A stretch of 64,000 nucleotides of DNA from Raphanus sativus (taxonomy: Eukaryota; Streptophyta; Magnoliopsida; Brassicales; Brassicaceae). A program made the translations under genes and the position numbers. Under the pieces are notes generated by a model. The model was not told where the DNA came from. It ran no database searches and saw only the letters and a program-made list of their open reading frames with translations. The stretch is from NCBI RefSeq assembly GCF_000801105.2, contig NC_079514.1, forward strand, positions 16,036,293 through 16,100,292, written 5' to 3'. This document shows, one piece after another, positions 33,763-45,534 of this stretch (position 1 is the first letter of the stretch; every line of letters begins with the position of its first letter).

Positions 33763-35654
33763 CCATTCTACTTTCTTCTCCCACGTTATCAGCTTTCTTT
33801 TTTTCCAAAAGTTTTACACCTTTCTGTTTTGTCTTTCGTTATATCGAACGCTTAGATTTATATTATGTGTTTTGCTTGAGATTGCTACTCTGTTCATGTT
33901 ATGTACCAAAACTTTAGTTACTACTTGTATGCATCATCAAACTATAATAATCACTAGGTGATATCCGCGCTTCACTGAATTAAATAAAGATTAGAATTTT
34001 TAATCTATAGATATTAGAATGGTAAAAGTTTTAGGCACAAATATTACATATTATATAATGAAAAATTGAAGGTCATTGTGCATGTTATAGAAAGTAAGCT
34101 TCGATTTTTTTTTGGTTAGGTGTAATTGAAGTAAATTTTATGAAAGTTTGTCTTCCTATAAGAGTAGTTTACAATTTGTGCAATTGTTTAGATTTTTTTT
34201 AATTTTTTTAAAAAACTTGTCTAGTAATGTTTCGCAAGTAAATCCCCAAAATTTGTGTGTGGTTCTTAATTATTAATGATAATTTAAATAGATTTATAGT
34301 AAATTAAAAATATTAACCGAAACCAAAAAGCTGATTGTGTATATCAATTTTCTATTTTTTGATATTGTATAAATTACGGTTAAATTTAAATTTTCTTAAT
34401 ATATATCTTTCCTTAAAATAATGTTATTTAAATTTGCATATAAAACTTAAATTTAATATTGAATCAAATTTGGTTAAATTACGATCATAACCTATCTTTG
34501 ATTCATATGTAAATTGATGAACAATAACATTATTAATCTATTAACATTTATTGAGATTTCTTAATCTCAAGGTCTTGTGGCTTAAGTTAAGGGATTGCAA
34601 TTTATTATAAATTTTGATTGTGAATTTTATGTACTTCGTAATATCAGTTCATAATATTAAAAATATTAATGACATAATTGACATTGTGATTCGCTTAAAC
34701 ACATAAAATTGAATTAATATATGCGCAATTAATGACATGATTATGATTTATACCGATGATGGTCATTATCATAATGACATGATCATGAATTGTAATGTAT
34801 TATAGGAAACAGTAAATGTCTTTATTTCGGTCAAACATATTAAATTGCATACCAAGTTTAGTCAGAAATTGATTGAGATAGAGTAAAAAACACTTAGAAC
34901 ATGTACTATATAGATCACTAACTTTTTATAATAACATATAGATTTATATACATATTTGTACTTTAGCTGGTTCTAGAATTATTTTTTTATTTTAAATCTA
35001 AACTGAAATAAATAAATTTAAAAATTATCGACCAAGTCAATTATTATTTTCAATATAGTTTAGAATATTTGGAAACTGATATTAATTGGTTTTAGATTTA
35101 TTTTTTATTTATTTAGTAAACATTAACTCAATAACATATTAATAACTGACATGGTTAATTCCACCTTGATTTGAAAGAAAATGAATAGTCTATGCCAAAA
35201 ATTTAATCCTAATAATCCATAACTTTTATTTTAAATTTTAAATTTTTCAAAAGTATTATAACTAAAAATAAACAAATAGGAAACAATATTGACTATGGTA
35301 TTTGAACATATTAAAGAATCTAATCATTTATACGGTCAAAATTATTTGCATGTTAGTATTAATGTTGATTGCTTAGTTAAAAATATTGGGTTTAAATTAA
35401 GGGATTGCAAAGACTAAATTTAATATTGTCCAATTAGTTAAGAAACTATACCAATTATATCTACTTATTCAATTTATAAATATATTTTCAAATCATCAAT
35501 TAAATTATATATGTATAGACGATAATTGGTACAGTTTCTTCTTGGTATCTTTGCATAAAAATATTAGTAAGTATAACTTTTTTAAATTTAGATATAGATA
35601 ATGATCACTTACCAACTAAAAAATCAGGATAGAATGTTCCATCTAATATCGAAC

Positions 35655-35795
35655 GATAGGTCACATGTTGAAGGCCAGAGAGTTGGTTTGGGAGATCTTC
35701 ACAGTTTCAAACCCTGGTGGTAGGAAAAGAAACAATCTTGTAAGGGTGGTTGGTTGTCCGGTAGGAACTGTATGAGGGGGTCAAAGAGAAATTAA
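35655..35795 (+). mobile_element. Possible SINE-like fragment
   Basis: A relatively GC-rich island in very AT-rich DNA contains a TTGGTTTGGGAG word and, about 15 bases on, AGTTTCAAACCCTGG, which resemble weak RNA polymerase III A and B boxes. The match is poorer than at 11318-11485 and no tail or target duplication is clear. Confidence 0.25.
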
Positions 35796-37198
35796 AAAGA
35801 AGTTTGGAACATTCTTGGATGAAGAAAGGTTCAAACTGGTGCACCAGTTCCTTTTAATTGAAAGCATGGATCTTATCTCCCTAAAAAAAATGTGGGCATC
35901 ATATACAAAACAAATTACAATATCGATATTTTATGAAACTATATACAAAGAACAACTTACTTTAGCATCCACGAAAACTATTTCTATGGTCTCTCCACCA
36001 AAAGACGTGTACTGCTTCCAGAGTCTAATGAATTTCACTCTTATCGAACAATATATTTATAGTGAGAAATATAAATTACACGGCTTTATTAAACGGAAAG
36101 TGTATAATGTGATTGAGAGATCAATTAGTTGTTACCATATTAGGCTGATTCCAAGATTTAAGTTCCTACATTTTTAAATTTATCAATTTGCTTCAATATT
36201 GCATTAATTACATTATTTCAAAGATTAAATTTATGCAGCAACTATTACACGACTTTTGTCAATATAATGTGAATTCAAACAAAAAAAAATCAATCATAAT
36301 TGCCAAAGATAAATGCAGATATATTATAGGAAACATGTTATTTAAAATATAGGAAATTCATGTATAAAATTAATCAGAAAGATGAAATATAGGAAACTGA
36401 TAGAAAACAAATTTAAATCAATTGTTACTGGCAACTGAATACAAATCTAACATTATTTTGATTCAGTCGTGAGAGTAAATGCAATTGATCATCCCCTTTT
36501 TATTATAGAAACATAAATCGTAAAATATAGATATATATTATATGATTTATTCATGAAATATAACCAATATTTGTTAGCTGGCACAATTACACGGCATCTC
36601 CTTCAGATAACAAATAAATTTGTTTATTTAACCCCGAACTTGTATAAAAAAACTGTTATAAATAATGCATAAAATAGTGGTGGTCAACGACTATGTTATA
36701 TAGAAAAAGACTTCCACCATTATGTTCACGGAAACGATTTTGGTAAAATTCACTATGAAACTTTGATAAGAACCATTGCAGATTTAAGGTGATCATATAT
36801 TTCCTTTCCACTAGCGTACAAAATCGATTAATCACTGCTCCTATATTTATGGGAAGTTGCTAAAAAATAAATAAATAATATTTACTAAGAATTTTTTTTA
36901 TAGAATAAATCAATGCATGAATTAGTTTATGTCGTTAATATGGGACATATGTATAGGGTTTAGACTGATGTTATTTTAGATTCAAACACATAGTCAATAC
37001 ACATAGTATATAAAATAATTTTAGATTCAAAAATATACACGTAATAACCTTTTTATTTTGAATATAAAATTCATTTTGAATAAAAAAATTAGACCAATAC
37101 GTAACCATTCATTTTGAATAAAAAAATTAGAACAACATGTAACCATCTATATTCATGTTGAATAAAAAATTAGACCAATATGTGATGTGATACATATA

Positions 37199-37381
37199 CA
37201 GTATAACCTCTTTAAATTAATAATCGATAGATTAATATTTTTATAAATTAATATAATTTTATAGTTCCAAATTGAATTTTTGGTTCAACTAATATTTCGA
37301 TAAATTAATAATCTCTACAAATTAATAAAAAATATAGTTTTGGTGTAGTCTCAACATTATTAATTTATAGAGGTTTCACTG
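37199..37381. mobile_element. Emigrant-type MITE (pogo/Tc1-mariner), 183 bp
   Basis: The ends are inverted repeats: CAGTATAACCTCTTTAAAT at the left and, reverse complemented, CAGTGAAACCTCTATAAAT at the right. Both resemble the Emigrant consensus CAGTAAAACCTCTATAAATT. TA dinucleotides flank both ends (37197-37198, 37382-37383), the target duplication of this group. Confidence 0.85.
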
Positions 37382-38548
37382 TATATGTGATGTCATATAA
37401 ATGATTACAACTTTATAGATGTGATACATATATATGTGTATATATGTGATATGAATGTTGGCAAAGTTAAAATAATTTAAGGGACTATACAAATGTTTAG
37501 TTAAATAATAATGTTTTGATTAATGGCATGTTATGTAATTACTCTAGTTAACTAAGGTTTTTTAAATAGAATAGGTGAGAGGGCTTGTGAAGTTGCCACG
37601 TAAAAAATGGCACACTTGTAATAAACATATGAACTAAAGGTTTTTTTTAAAAGTGGTCTCTTCTAACACAGAAAAAATGGCCAACTCGCAAAAAAAAAAC
37701 ACACACAAGGACCGATCAAAGGGTTTTGCTACATGTTCAAAATGCAAGATATATACCGAGTTTCTTGGTAAAATTTACTTTTCATATGATGATGACTCAA
37801 AATCATTTTTCAGCGACAATCAATAATCATATACGTCACGCAATGTGTAGAAAGGAATCAACGTTGTACTTGTACCTATTTGATCACGATTTCCAATCTT
37901 CATCCATATTTTCATCAGTAACCTTTGCACCAAACTTTAATTTCCCCATATCAGTGTTCTGAAACGGTCGAACAAGGCATTAAATTGCGAACCGAAAGCA
38001 TATTTAGACTAAATATATATTTTTCTCATTTCTTATTATATTTTTTTTTCTTTTAATCTTTACAATTTACAAGTATATATCTTAAAAGGTTAATTTATTA
38101 TTTTTGGGTATATATTTAGTTTTATTTCATGATCAAATTATTGGAAAGTTTAGTAATTAAATTCAAGTAAGTTTGCATAAAATTGGAAGAAAAAAAATAA
38201 CAAAGCATGTATACTTTATTCTAACTTTCTATATTTTAATTCAACTGAATAAGGTTAAAATATGGACCATGACTTGAAAGGTTTCTTTTTTGTTCGGTTT
38301 GGTCCAATTTTGAAAACATTGACCCAAATCAAAGCAGTTTCAATTTCTTGGGGGTTTTTGGATTATGTTGGTTTGATTTAGGATTCGCTTTGGTACTAAT
38401 TGGGCCGACTAATGGGCTATACTAGCATAAGTCAGCCCCTTTCGGTAGATGGCAAGATTATAAAATTACTCGCTGTAGTTGCATACTCCACTTCCAGATC
38501 AGCGAAAACTGCACCGTTTCGGGATGAATCACAGAATCAGTAAATAAT

Positions 38549-38562
38549 CGCTGACGTCAGCG
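38549..38562. promoter_or_regulatory. Perfect 14-bp palindrome with TGACGTCA core upstream of an A-type HSP20 gene
   Basis: CGCTGACGTCAGCG is its own reverse complement and contains the bZIP/TGA-factor core TGACGTCA. It lies about 410 bp upstream of the first A-type gene. The left arm has the same site near 28930-28943 with one base changed (CGCTGGCGTCAGCG), so the palindrome is broken there. Confidence 0.5.
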
Positions 38563-38973
38563 GGTATTAAATGTTTCCTTTGTAAAAAAGTTGAAGATGA
38601 AGGCAGAAAAAAAAGAAGTCACATTTAACGTGTTTTATGGACGTATGTGAACGGTATGGAAGGAAAACAATGACAGCTTTATCGTTTTCACAGTTAAAAA
38701 AAAAAGACTTTAAAGGTAAACAGAGTGACGTAGGGGAGGGGAGACGGGCAGTCAAATTGTTTTTACTCTCCACGTCGCGACGAGAGCCTCTTTGAGGCAA
38801 AAAGAGTGTATATGAAGGGTGAAAATAGGCCAGCTATAGAGTAGTGCCACGTCTATATAGCTCGTACCTCCTTTTTATATTTATGCTAAGTTTATTTGAC
38901 AAGAAAATCAAAAACGCCATTTTTAAGCACGAAAGAGAGAGAGAAAAGATACAGAGAAAGAAGAGAGAGAGAG

Positions 38974-40003
38974 ATGGTTGGGTTCACCACCTGCATTGAC
39001 ATTTCGACGATTCCCACCAATAATGGTCTGTTTCTTTCCTCCATCCTCTTCTCTTATTATCTCCCTTTTAGTTTTTTTTCTTAGATGTTTCCATGAATAC
39101 TTGTTTCTCTGATTATCTAAAGACATGTTTTTTCACTGTGCTTCTTTTTCTTCGGTTATGTCTTCTCGCTGACGTTCTTACGTTTTGCTTTTTGGAACAG
39201 AGGGTTTTTACGCGACCAACAACCAGTTCCAGAAAAGAGGTCCCAAGGGTTTCATCCAAGTCAAGGTTCTCGAAAACGACAAACTTTACGTGCGTGTCGA
39301 CTTGCCTGGGGTTCCAGACGACGCTGTCCACCACAGAGTCGACTCCGTTAGGCAAAAGGTGGTGTTTTTCTCTGCGGTGACCTTCAACGACGGCTACGAG
39401 AAGGAGGGCGTGCGTGAGTACTCCGGAACCGCCGGTCTGGGCTGTGACTGCTGCGAGATCACCGGAGTGGATGCCAAGATGAAAGATGGAGTCTTGAGGA
39501 TGATTCTCTCGAGGGTCAAGGTCAAGGACCATGACAGAAAGTGTACCCACACTGTGCCTCCTTTCACAGGTTCGATTCCCATCACTCTCTCAAAAGTTAT
39601 TAACCTTTTTACGTCTTTGCATTACTGAGTATGCTTGTGGACAGGTAAATCTGGAGGACGCGTGGAGGAGCATCCGTTTGTGGTGAAAGGTCGCAAGCGA
39701 GCCTTCGTTGGAGAACCGACAGCTGATGGTGGTCTTTTCTTCGCTGTGGATGTACCTGGTGTTGGCGATGGTGATGTTGAAGTGCTTGCTAACGAGAGTG
39801 AAATTAAGTTCACTGCTGAGGTCAAGAACGTGTTCGAGCACGATGAAAGTGGACGTCTTTACCTTGGAAGCGTCGATACTTCTTGGTCTGGCTCTTCTGC
39901 AGCTTCGCTTTTGAGTCATAACATCACCGGTGCTGTGAACTTTGGTGTTCTCAAGGTTCTCATTACCCCTCGTCGTCCCAACAACACCACCACCAACGAA
40001 TAA
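38974..40003 (+). CDS. A-type HSP20-like protein with two alpha-crystallin-like domains (first right-arm copy)
   Basis: Exons 38974-39025, 39201-39569 and 39645-40003 join in phase to 259 residues. Exon 1 gives MVGFTTCIDISTIPTNN, unlike the MAM... start of the other A copies. Exon 2 encodes the first domain (VRVDLPGVPDDAVHHRV, GCDCCEITGVDAKMKDGVL). Exon 3 encodes the second (FFAVDVPGVGDGDVEV, NVFEHDESGRLYLGS, GVLKVLITPRR). Small heat shock proteins hold unfolding clients; whether this diverged two-domain type is a chaperone is not shown by sequence. The second domain lacks the usual DGVL motif and there is no clear C-terminal IXI/V motif. A TATA-like TATATAG lies at about 38855. Closest recalled relative is At5g47590. 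The frame is intact. Confidence 0.85.
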
Positions 40004-40702
40004 TCAAATTTTTCTCACTGCGTTTTATTGTCACCTATCTATCCCTTTTGTCCTATGAGTACTTGGATTGGCTACTCCTGTTCGTTTTAAACTGTTGAGA
40101 ACTGACACTGTTGTTTGTGTTGGTTCTGCGTTTGTGTTTGCTACGGAACTTAGTGATTCATGTCACTTGTTTTCTCAATCTAGTCTTTTTTTGCCTAAGC
40201 TTGATTGAAACCATCAAATGACCCACGTTAATACTGATAATTATTATCCTCATCCGTATATCAATCTCTTCTATGTTTTGCATCACTTCCACATACTCTA
40301 ATGATCTATTAGACCGAGGAAATGATGAACATCTATTGCAAAGAAGTCCCATCCAATTAGACTCAGAAGTTGACAGATTCCATATCTAAAGATGTCTTTA
40401 ACACAAACGTAATGAAGATAAGGAAACTAACTATACCACACATCACATCACAACTACTATATGTGACAAGATGAATCCCGTTAATTTAAGAAACATAACA
40501 AGACCGGTTATCTTCGGTTATTTTGTCAACCATAGGGATTCTTTAAAGTAAACTTCGAAGGCTTATTCACTAAACCGAAATCATGAAGCAATTTACTCGG
40601 TCGATAACTAGGCCCATTTAGGAAAAATGGACCGACTAAGTTCACTCGACGCCTTTTTCAAACCCTAAAGTAATCTCATTAGTCACAAATTATCCCCTCC
40701 GT

Positions 40703-40711
40703 TATATAAAT
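40703..40711 (+). promoter_or_regulatory. TATA box of the B-type HSP20 gene
   Basis: TATATAAAT, about 80 bp before the ATG at 40793, is a strong TATA box. The left-arm B gene has the same element, whereas both A/B fusion sites have lost it. Confidence 0.65.
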
Positions 40712-40792
40712 AGTAAGTCGCACTTTAGTCATGTAATTGCATACACACAAACCCCACATCCCAAAACAGCAAAAACAACGTCGTTTTAAAGA

Positions 40793-41375
40793 ATGAGTAA
40801 ATCAGGAAGCTCCAGCGGAAACATCAGCCAGGGAAGCTCCGGTATTGGTGTGCCGATACACTCTCCTCCACATATCCGTACGTCTTCTTCTCATTGATTA
40901 CACATTTTCTTCTTACGAAAAGTTTGATCCTTTAATGTTTCTGTTATCTTTTCTCAATGTTCAGTGACTGATCTGTCACTTTTGTTGTTGTTGTTTGTGT
41001 GTTGTAGCGAGGAACCGTTTCCAGAAAAGCGGCAACCAGGCGGTGTACGAGTTGAAAGAGACGAAAGATAGCGTGATCTACAGGGTTGACTTGCCTGGCT
41101 GTCCCGCCTCTGACCTCGTCTACTGGATCGATGGCAACAACATCCATTTCTTCGCCGACGAACCAGCGATGTCCGAGTACGACCACGACGGTCGCAAATA
41201 CGGAGGAACCATGGTCTTCAACCCAGTGGCGTACAACGTCAGCGAAGCGAAGGCCAAGCTCAGCGATGGTGTGCTGTGGATCACCGTACCTAAGGTCCCC
41301 GGGGTAAACATCAAGCTCACCGTCATCGAGAAGATGCTCAACTGCAGGATCACAAGAGACGACGTGGTTGGATGA
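40793..41375 (+). CDS. B-type HSP20-like protein with one alpha-crystallin domain
   Basis: Two exons (40793-40877 and 41008-41375) join in phase to 150 residues. The N-terminal exon is a Ser/Gly-rich leader (MSKSGSSSGNISQGSSG). Exon 2 holds a compact alpha-crystallin domain with SVIYRVDLPGCPASDL and the typical DGVLWITVPKVPG. The protein lacks an organelle signal, so a cytosolic or nuclear location is likely, but that is inference. It is the only intact B copy in the window; the left-arm copy is split by a CACTA element and the copy at 42965 is frameshifted. Closest recalled relative is At5g47600. Confidence 0.85.
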
Positions 41376-42428
41376 TGGAGAGAGTCCGTACGTATTTTTG
41401 TCGTTATCCCTCTATGGTGGTGTGGTGTCTCTATCGTATCTCTCTTGCGTGGTCTACTGTCTAGGGTTTGTTTGGTCTTTCTTTGTCTAGTTTTTAATAA
41501 AAAGGGTGAACTTTTGTTGAATCTGGTTTGTGGTTTATGTCTATGGTGGCGTCTGTTTATGTGTGGTCTTTCTGTTCTAGTTTTTAACAAGGAGTGAACT
41601 TTTATTGAATCAATCTGGTTTAATTATGTTTATAATGCTTAAGTGCGCTTTTGATTTCTTCTACGTATATTATCATCTCATGAATGTCGTCAAAACGTTT
41701 CTTTGAATCTACTTTCGTGATATTTAAGGGATGTTTTATAAAGTAACAAACTTTTAATTGTTGTCAAAAAGCAAACAAACAAATGAAGGAAAAACTATAA
41801 ATAAATACTAGTTGGAAAACCATGAAAAATAAACTTGGAAACAACTGCAGTGATAAACATCGATAAACGGTTGTTACAAACTTACAAGAGAAAAATTGAA
41901 TCGATAAAAAGAAAGGAGACGTTGCATTGCATTGTTAACTTTTGGTTTGTCGTATGTGAAAAGTAGATAAGGAGGCAGTAAAAAAAAAGTTTACATCTTA
42001 AAGATATGATCTTGATCTTTTGGTAAAAAGAAAAGTTTGAGATAAAGTGAGAGAGAAGAGTTTGCCCTAATTTTCCTATTTTGTCGCATATAAAAAGCAT
42101 ATTGAAGGAGAGCAGCTTGTAGGCAGTAATGGATGGACAGCTCATCATGGTAAGAATTCAAGAGGTGAAAGCAATGTTTTTTTAACTGTGGAGGTTAAAA
42201 ATAATTATGAAAAGAGGAGATACGACCGGTCAAACTTTTTAATTTTTTAATTTTTTTTTGAGGCAACACAAGTTTTACCATGGTGAAAAAGGAGACAGCT
42301 GTAGTGCCACGTCACAGAAGATCTATGTTATTACCTCTAGCTGCTTCGTTTACAGTATTTTCTTATACCATTTGTACGCAACCAAAACAGAAGTGAGAGA
42401 GAGAAGACAGTGAGATAGAGAAAGAGAG

Positions 42429-43333
42429 ATGGCGATGAGCAAATGCCTCAACTTCGTTCTTCCTTTCACCAGAGGTCTTCTTCGTTCTTCCTCCTCTCTA
42501 TTTTCTCACTGTAGTAACTTGTTATTTTTTTAAGGTTTACTGCAAAACTGCAAAGATTTCGCTTTTTTTTTTATTGTAAAGGTTCCTTCTTTAGCTCATT
42601 AATTAATAAGTATTCGCTGATCTTTGCTAGTGTCTCTTCTTTGCCTCTGTTTTTACTTTTCTTGCAAACTAAGTATCTACGATTTCCTTTGTACACAGTG
42701 GGTATTTACGCGACCAACAACCAGTTCCTGAAAGCTGGTCCTAAGGGTCGCACTCAGTCATGTAATTGCATGAGTAAATCAGGAAGCTCCAGCGGAAACA
42801 TGAGCCAGGGAAGCACCGGTAGCGGTGTGCCGATAAACTCTCCACCTATCCGTACGTCTTCCTTCTTCTTACGAAAAGTTTGATCCTTTTATGTTTCTGT
42901 TATCTTTTTATCTATGTTCAGTTACTGATCTGTCCCTTTTGTTGTTGTTGTTTGTGTGTTGTAGCGAGGAACCGTTTCCAGAAAAGCGCCAACCAGGCGA
43001 TGTACGAGTTGAAAGAGACAAAAGATTGCGTGATCTACAGGGTTGATTTGCCTGGCTGTCCCGCCTCTGACCTCGCCTACTGGATCGATGGCAACAACGT
43101 CCATTTCTTCGCCGACGAACCTGTGATGTCCGAGTACGACCACGACGGTCGCAAATACGGAGGCACCATGGTCTTCAACCCAGTGGCGTACAACGTCAGC
43201 GAAGCGAAGGCTAATTAAGCTTCGCGATGGTGTGCTGTGGATCACCGTCCCTAAGATCCCCGGGGTAAACATCAAGCTCACCGTCATCGAGAAGATGCTC
43301 AACTGCAAGATCACAAGAAACGACGTGGTTTGA
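42429..43333 (+). pseudogene. A/B fusion HSP20-like gene with a 4-nt frameshift
   Basis: Exons are 42429-42474 (A-type exon 1, MAMSKCLNFVLPFTR), 42699-42851 and 42965-43333. The middle exon starts as A-type exon 2 (GIYATNNQFLKAGPKG), passes through about seven codons of B 5' flank (RTQSCNC) and continues in frame into the B leader (MSKSGSSSGNMSQGSTG). The last exon is B exon 2. It has an extra 4 nt in GCTAATTAAGC near 43211-43216 where the other copies read GC(T/C)AAGC, creating TAA at 43216-43218. Without that insertion the frame runs to TGA at 43331-43333. Splice sites and phases are otherwise good, so the fusion may once have been expressed. A truncated product lacking the last beta strands (DGVLWITVPK) is predicted. 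Confidence 0.8.
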
Positions 43334-44407
43334 TGAGAGAGAGTCCGTACCGTACGTCCTTTTGTCTTTATCCCTCTATGGTGGTGTCTCTATCGTATCT
43401 CTCTTGCGTGTCTAGTACCGTCTCTTTCTTTGTCTAGTTTCTAATAAAAGGGTGAACTTTTGTTGAATCTGGTTTGTGGTTTATGTCTATGGTGGCGTCT
43501 GTCGTCTCTCCTTCGTGTCTACTGTCTAGGGCTTATGTTATGTGTGGTCTTTCTTTTCTAGTTTGTTGAATCAGTCTGGTTTAATTATGTTTACTATGGT
43601 TAAGTGCTTTTGATTTCTTCTACGTATAATCATCTCATGAATGTTCGTCAAAACGTTTCTTTTGAATCTTTCGTGATATTTAAGGGATGTTTCATAAAGT
43701 AACAAACTTTAAATTGTTGTCAAAAAGCAAACAAACAAAGAAGGAAAAACTGTAAATAAATACTAGGTGGAAAACCATGAAAAATGAACTTGGAAACAAC
43801 TGCAGTGATAAACGATTGTTACAGACCAACTTACCAGAGAAAAGTTGAATCAATAAAAAGAAAAGAGACGTCGCAATTGCATTTTTAACTTTTTGGTTTG
43901 TCGTATGTGAACAGTAGATAAGGAGGGGAGTAAAAAAAAAGTTTGACAGCTTAAAGAGAATAAGTGAGGTCAGCGACTTGTTGCATGCATTAATGATATC
44001 ATGATCTTTGATCTTCTGGTAAAAAGAAAAGTTTGAAATAAAGTGAGGGAGACGAGTTTGCCCTAATTTCCCTATTTTGTCGCATTTGAAAAGCATATTG
44101 AAAGAGAATAGGCAGTAATGGATGGACAGCTCATCATGGTAAGAATTCAAGAGGGAAAGCAGTGTTTTTTTTTAACGGTGGAGGTTAAAATATTGATGAA
44201 AAGATGAGATACGATCATACGACCGGTCAAACTTTCGATTTTAAAATTATTTTTTTGAGGGAAAACGAGTTTTACCGTGGTGAAAAGAAGACAGCTGTAG
44301 TGCCACGTCAGAGAAGATGGATGTTATTACCTCTAGCTGCTTCGTTTACAGTATTTTCTTATACCATTTGTACGCAACCAAAAGAGAAGTGAGAGAGAGA
44401 AAGAGAG

Positions 44408-45534
44408 ATGGCGATGAGAAAATGCTTTAACTTGACGGGAATTCCTTTCACCAGAGGTCTTCGTTCTTCCTCCTCTCTATTTTCTCACTGTAACTTGTTA
44501 TTTTCTTTTAGGTTTCCTTGTAAAATCATGCTTCTTTTGTAAAGTTGTTAACATTCGTGAAATTGCTGCAAAACTGCAAAGATTTCATTTTTATTTTTTA
44601 TTGTAAAGGGTTCCTTCTTTAGCTCTTTAATTAGTATTCGCTGATCTTTGCCTCTGTTTTCACTTTTCTTGCAAACTAAGTAAAAATCGACGTTTTCCTT
44701 TTTGTACACAGAGGGTATTTACGCGACCAACAACCAGTTCCTGAAGGCTGGTCCTAAGGGTTTCATCCACGTCAAGGTTCTGGAGAACGACAGCCTCCAC
44801 GTGCGCGTCGACTTGCCCGGCGTTCCAGACGACGGTGTTCGCCACAGAGTCGATGCCGTGAGAAAAAAGCTTGTGTTTTTCTCCGGCGAAACTCCCGCCG
44901 GCAACCAAAGGGAAGGCGTTCGTGAGTACTCTGGATCCGCCGGTCTAGGGTGTGACTGCTGCGAGATCACCGGCGTGGATGCCAAGATGAAAGACGGAGT
45001 CTTGAGGATGATTGTTTCAAGGGTCAAGGTCAAGGACCATGACAAGAAGTGTACTCACACACTTCCTCCTAACGCAGGTTCGAACCCCATTCACTCTCTT
45101 TCGAAACCACTCACCATATATGTATTTCTTTGGACCGTTGTTGTAAAATGCTCTGTTTTTTTTTATTTTTGTTTCTGGCAGGTAAGTCTGGGAGACACCT
45201 TGAAGATCACCCCTTTCTGGTGAAAGGTCGTAAGGGAGCGGTCGTTGGAGTACCATTACCCGGGGATGGTCTCTACTTCGCAGTGGATATACCTGGTGTT
45301 TGTTGTGATGATGTGGAAGTGCTTGCTAATGAGCATGAAGTCAGGTTCTACGCAGAGGTTAAGAACGTGGACGAGCATGATGAGAGTGGCCGTGTTTACT
45401 TGGGATGTGTCAACAGTGGTTCTTCCTCTTCTGACCCTCTGCCTTCGATTTTGACCCAGACGATAGCCTACGACGCAGAGTTTGGTGTTCTCAAGATTGT
45501 CATCGCACCTCGCAACTATACCAAGAGCGAGTAA
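44408..45534 (+). CDS. A-type HSP20-like protein with two alpha-crystallin-like domains (second right-arm copy)
   Basis: Exons 44408-44456, 44712-45077 and 45182-45534 join in phase to 255 residues starting MAMRKCFNLTGIPFTR. The first domain (exon 2) shows VRVDLPGVPDDGVRHRV and GVDAKMKDGVLRMIVSRV, with a Cys-rich GCDCCEITG strand. The second (exon 3) shows LYFAVDIPGVCCDDVEV and FGVLKIVIAPR. It is nearly identical to exons 2-3 of the left-arm gene at 21349-22555, its inverted-repeat partner. The promoter has a TATA-like CTTATACC near 44358 and shares its sequence with the fusion gene upstream. The closest recalled relative is At5g47590. The frame is open throughout. Confidence 0.87.

Larger units (their letters stand above)
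33763..38286. other. AT-rich intergenic region between ATL79 and the right inverted arm
   Basis: No gene is visible. It holds a possible SINE near 35660-35790 and an Emigrant-type MITE at 37199-37381. The open frame at 35815-36177 (120 codons) has no recognisable domain and biased AT composition, so I do not call it. Confidence 0.75.

Noticed and set aside
35815..36177. 120-codon open frame between ATL79 and the right arm
   Set aside because: No recognisable domain, AT-driven residue composition, no promoter or splice support; likely chance.
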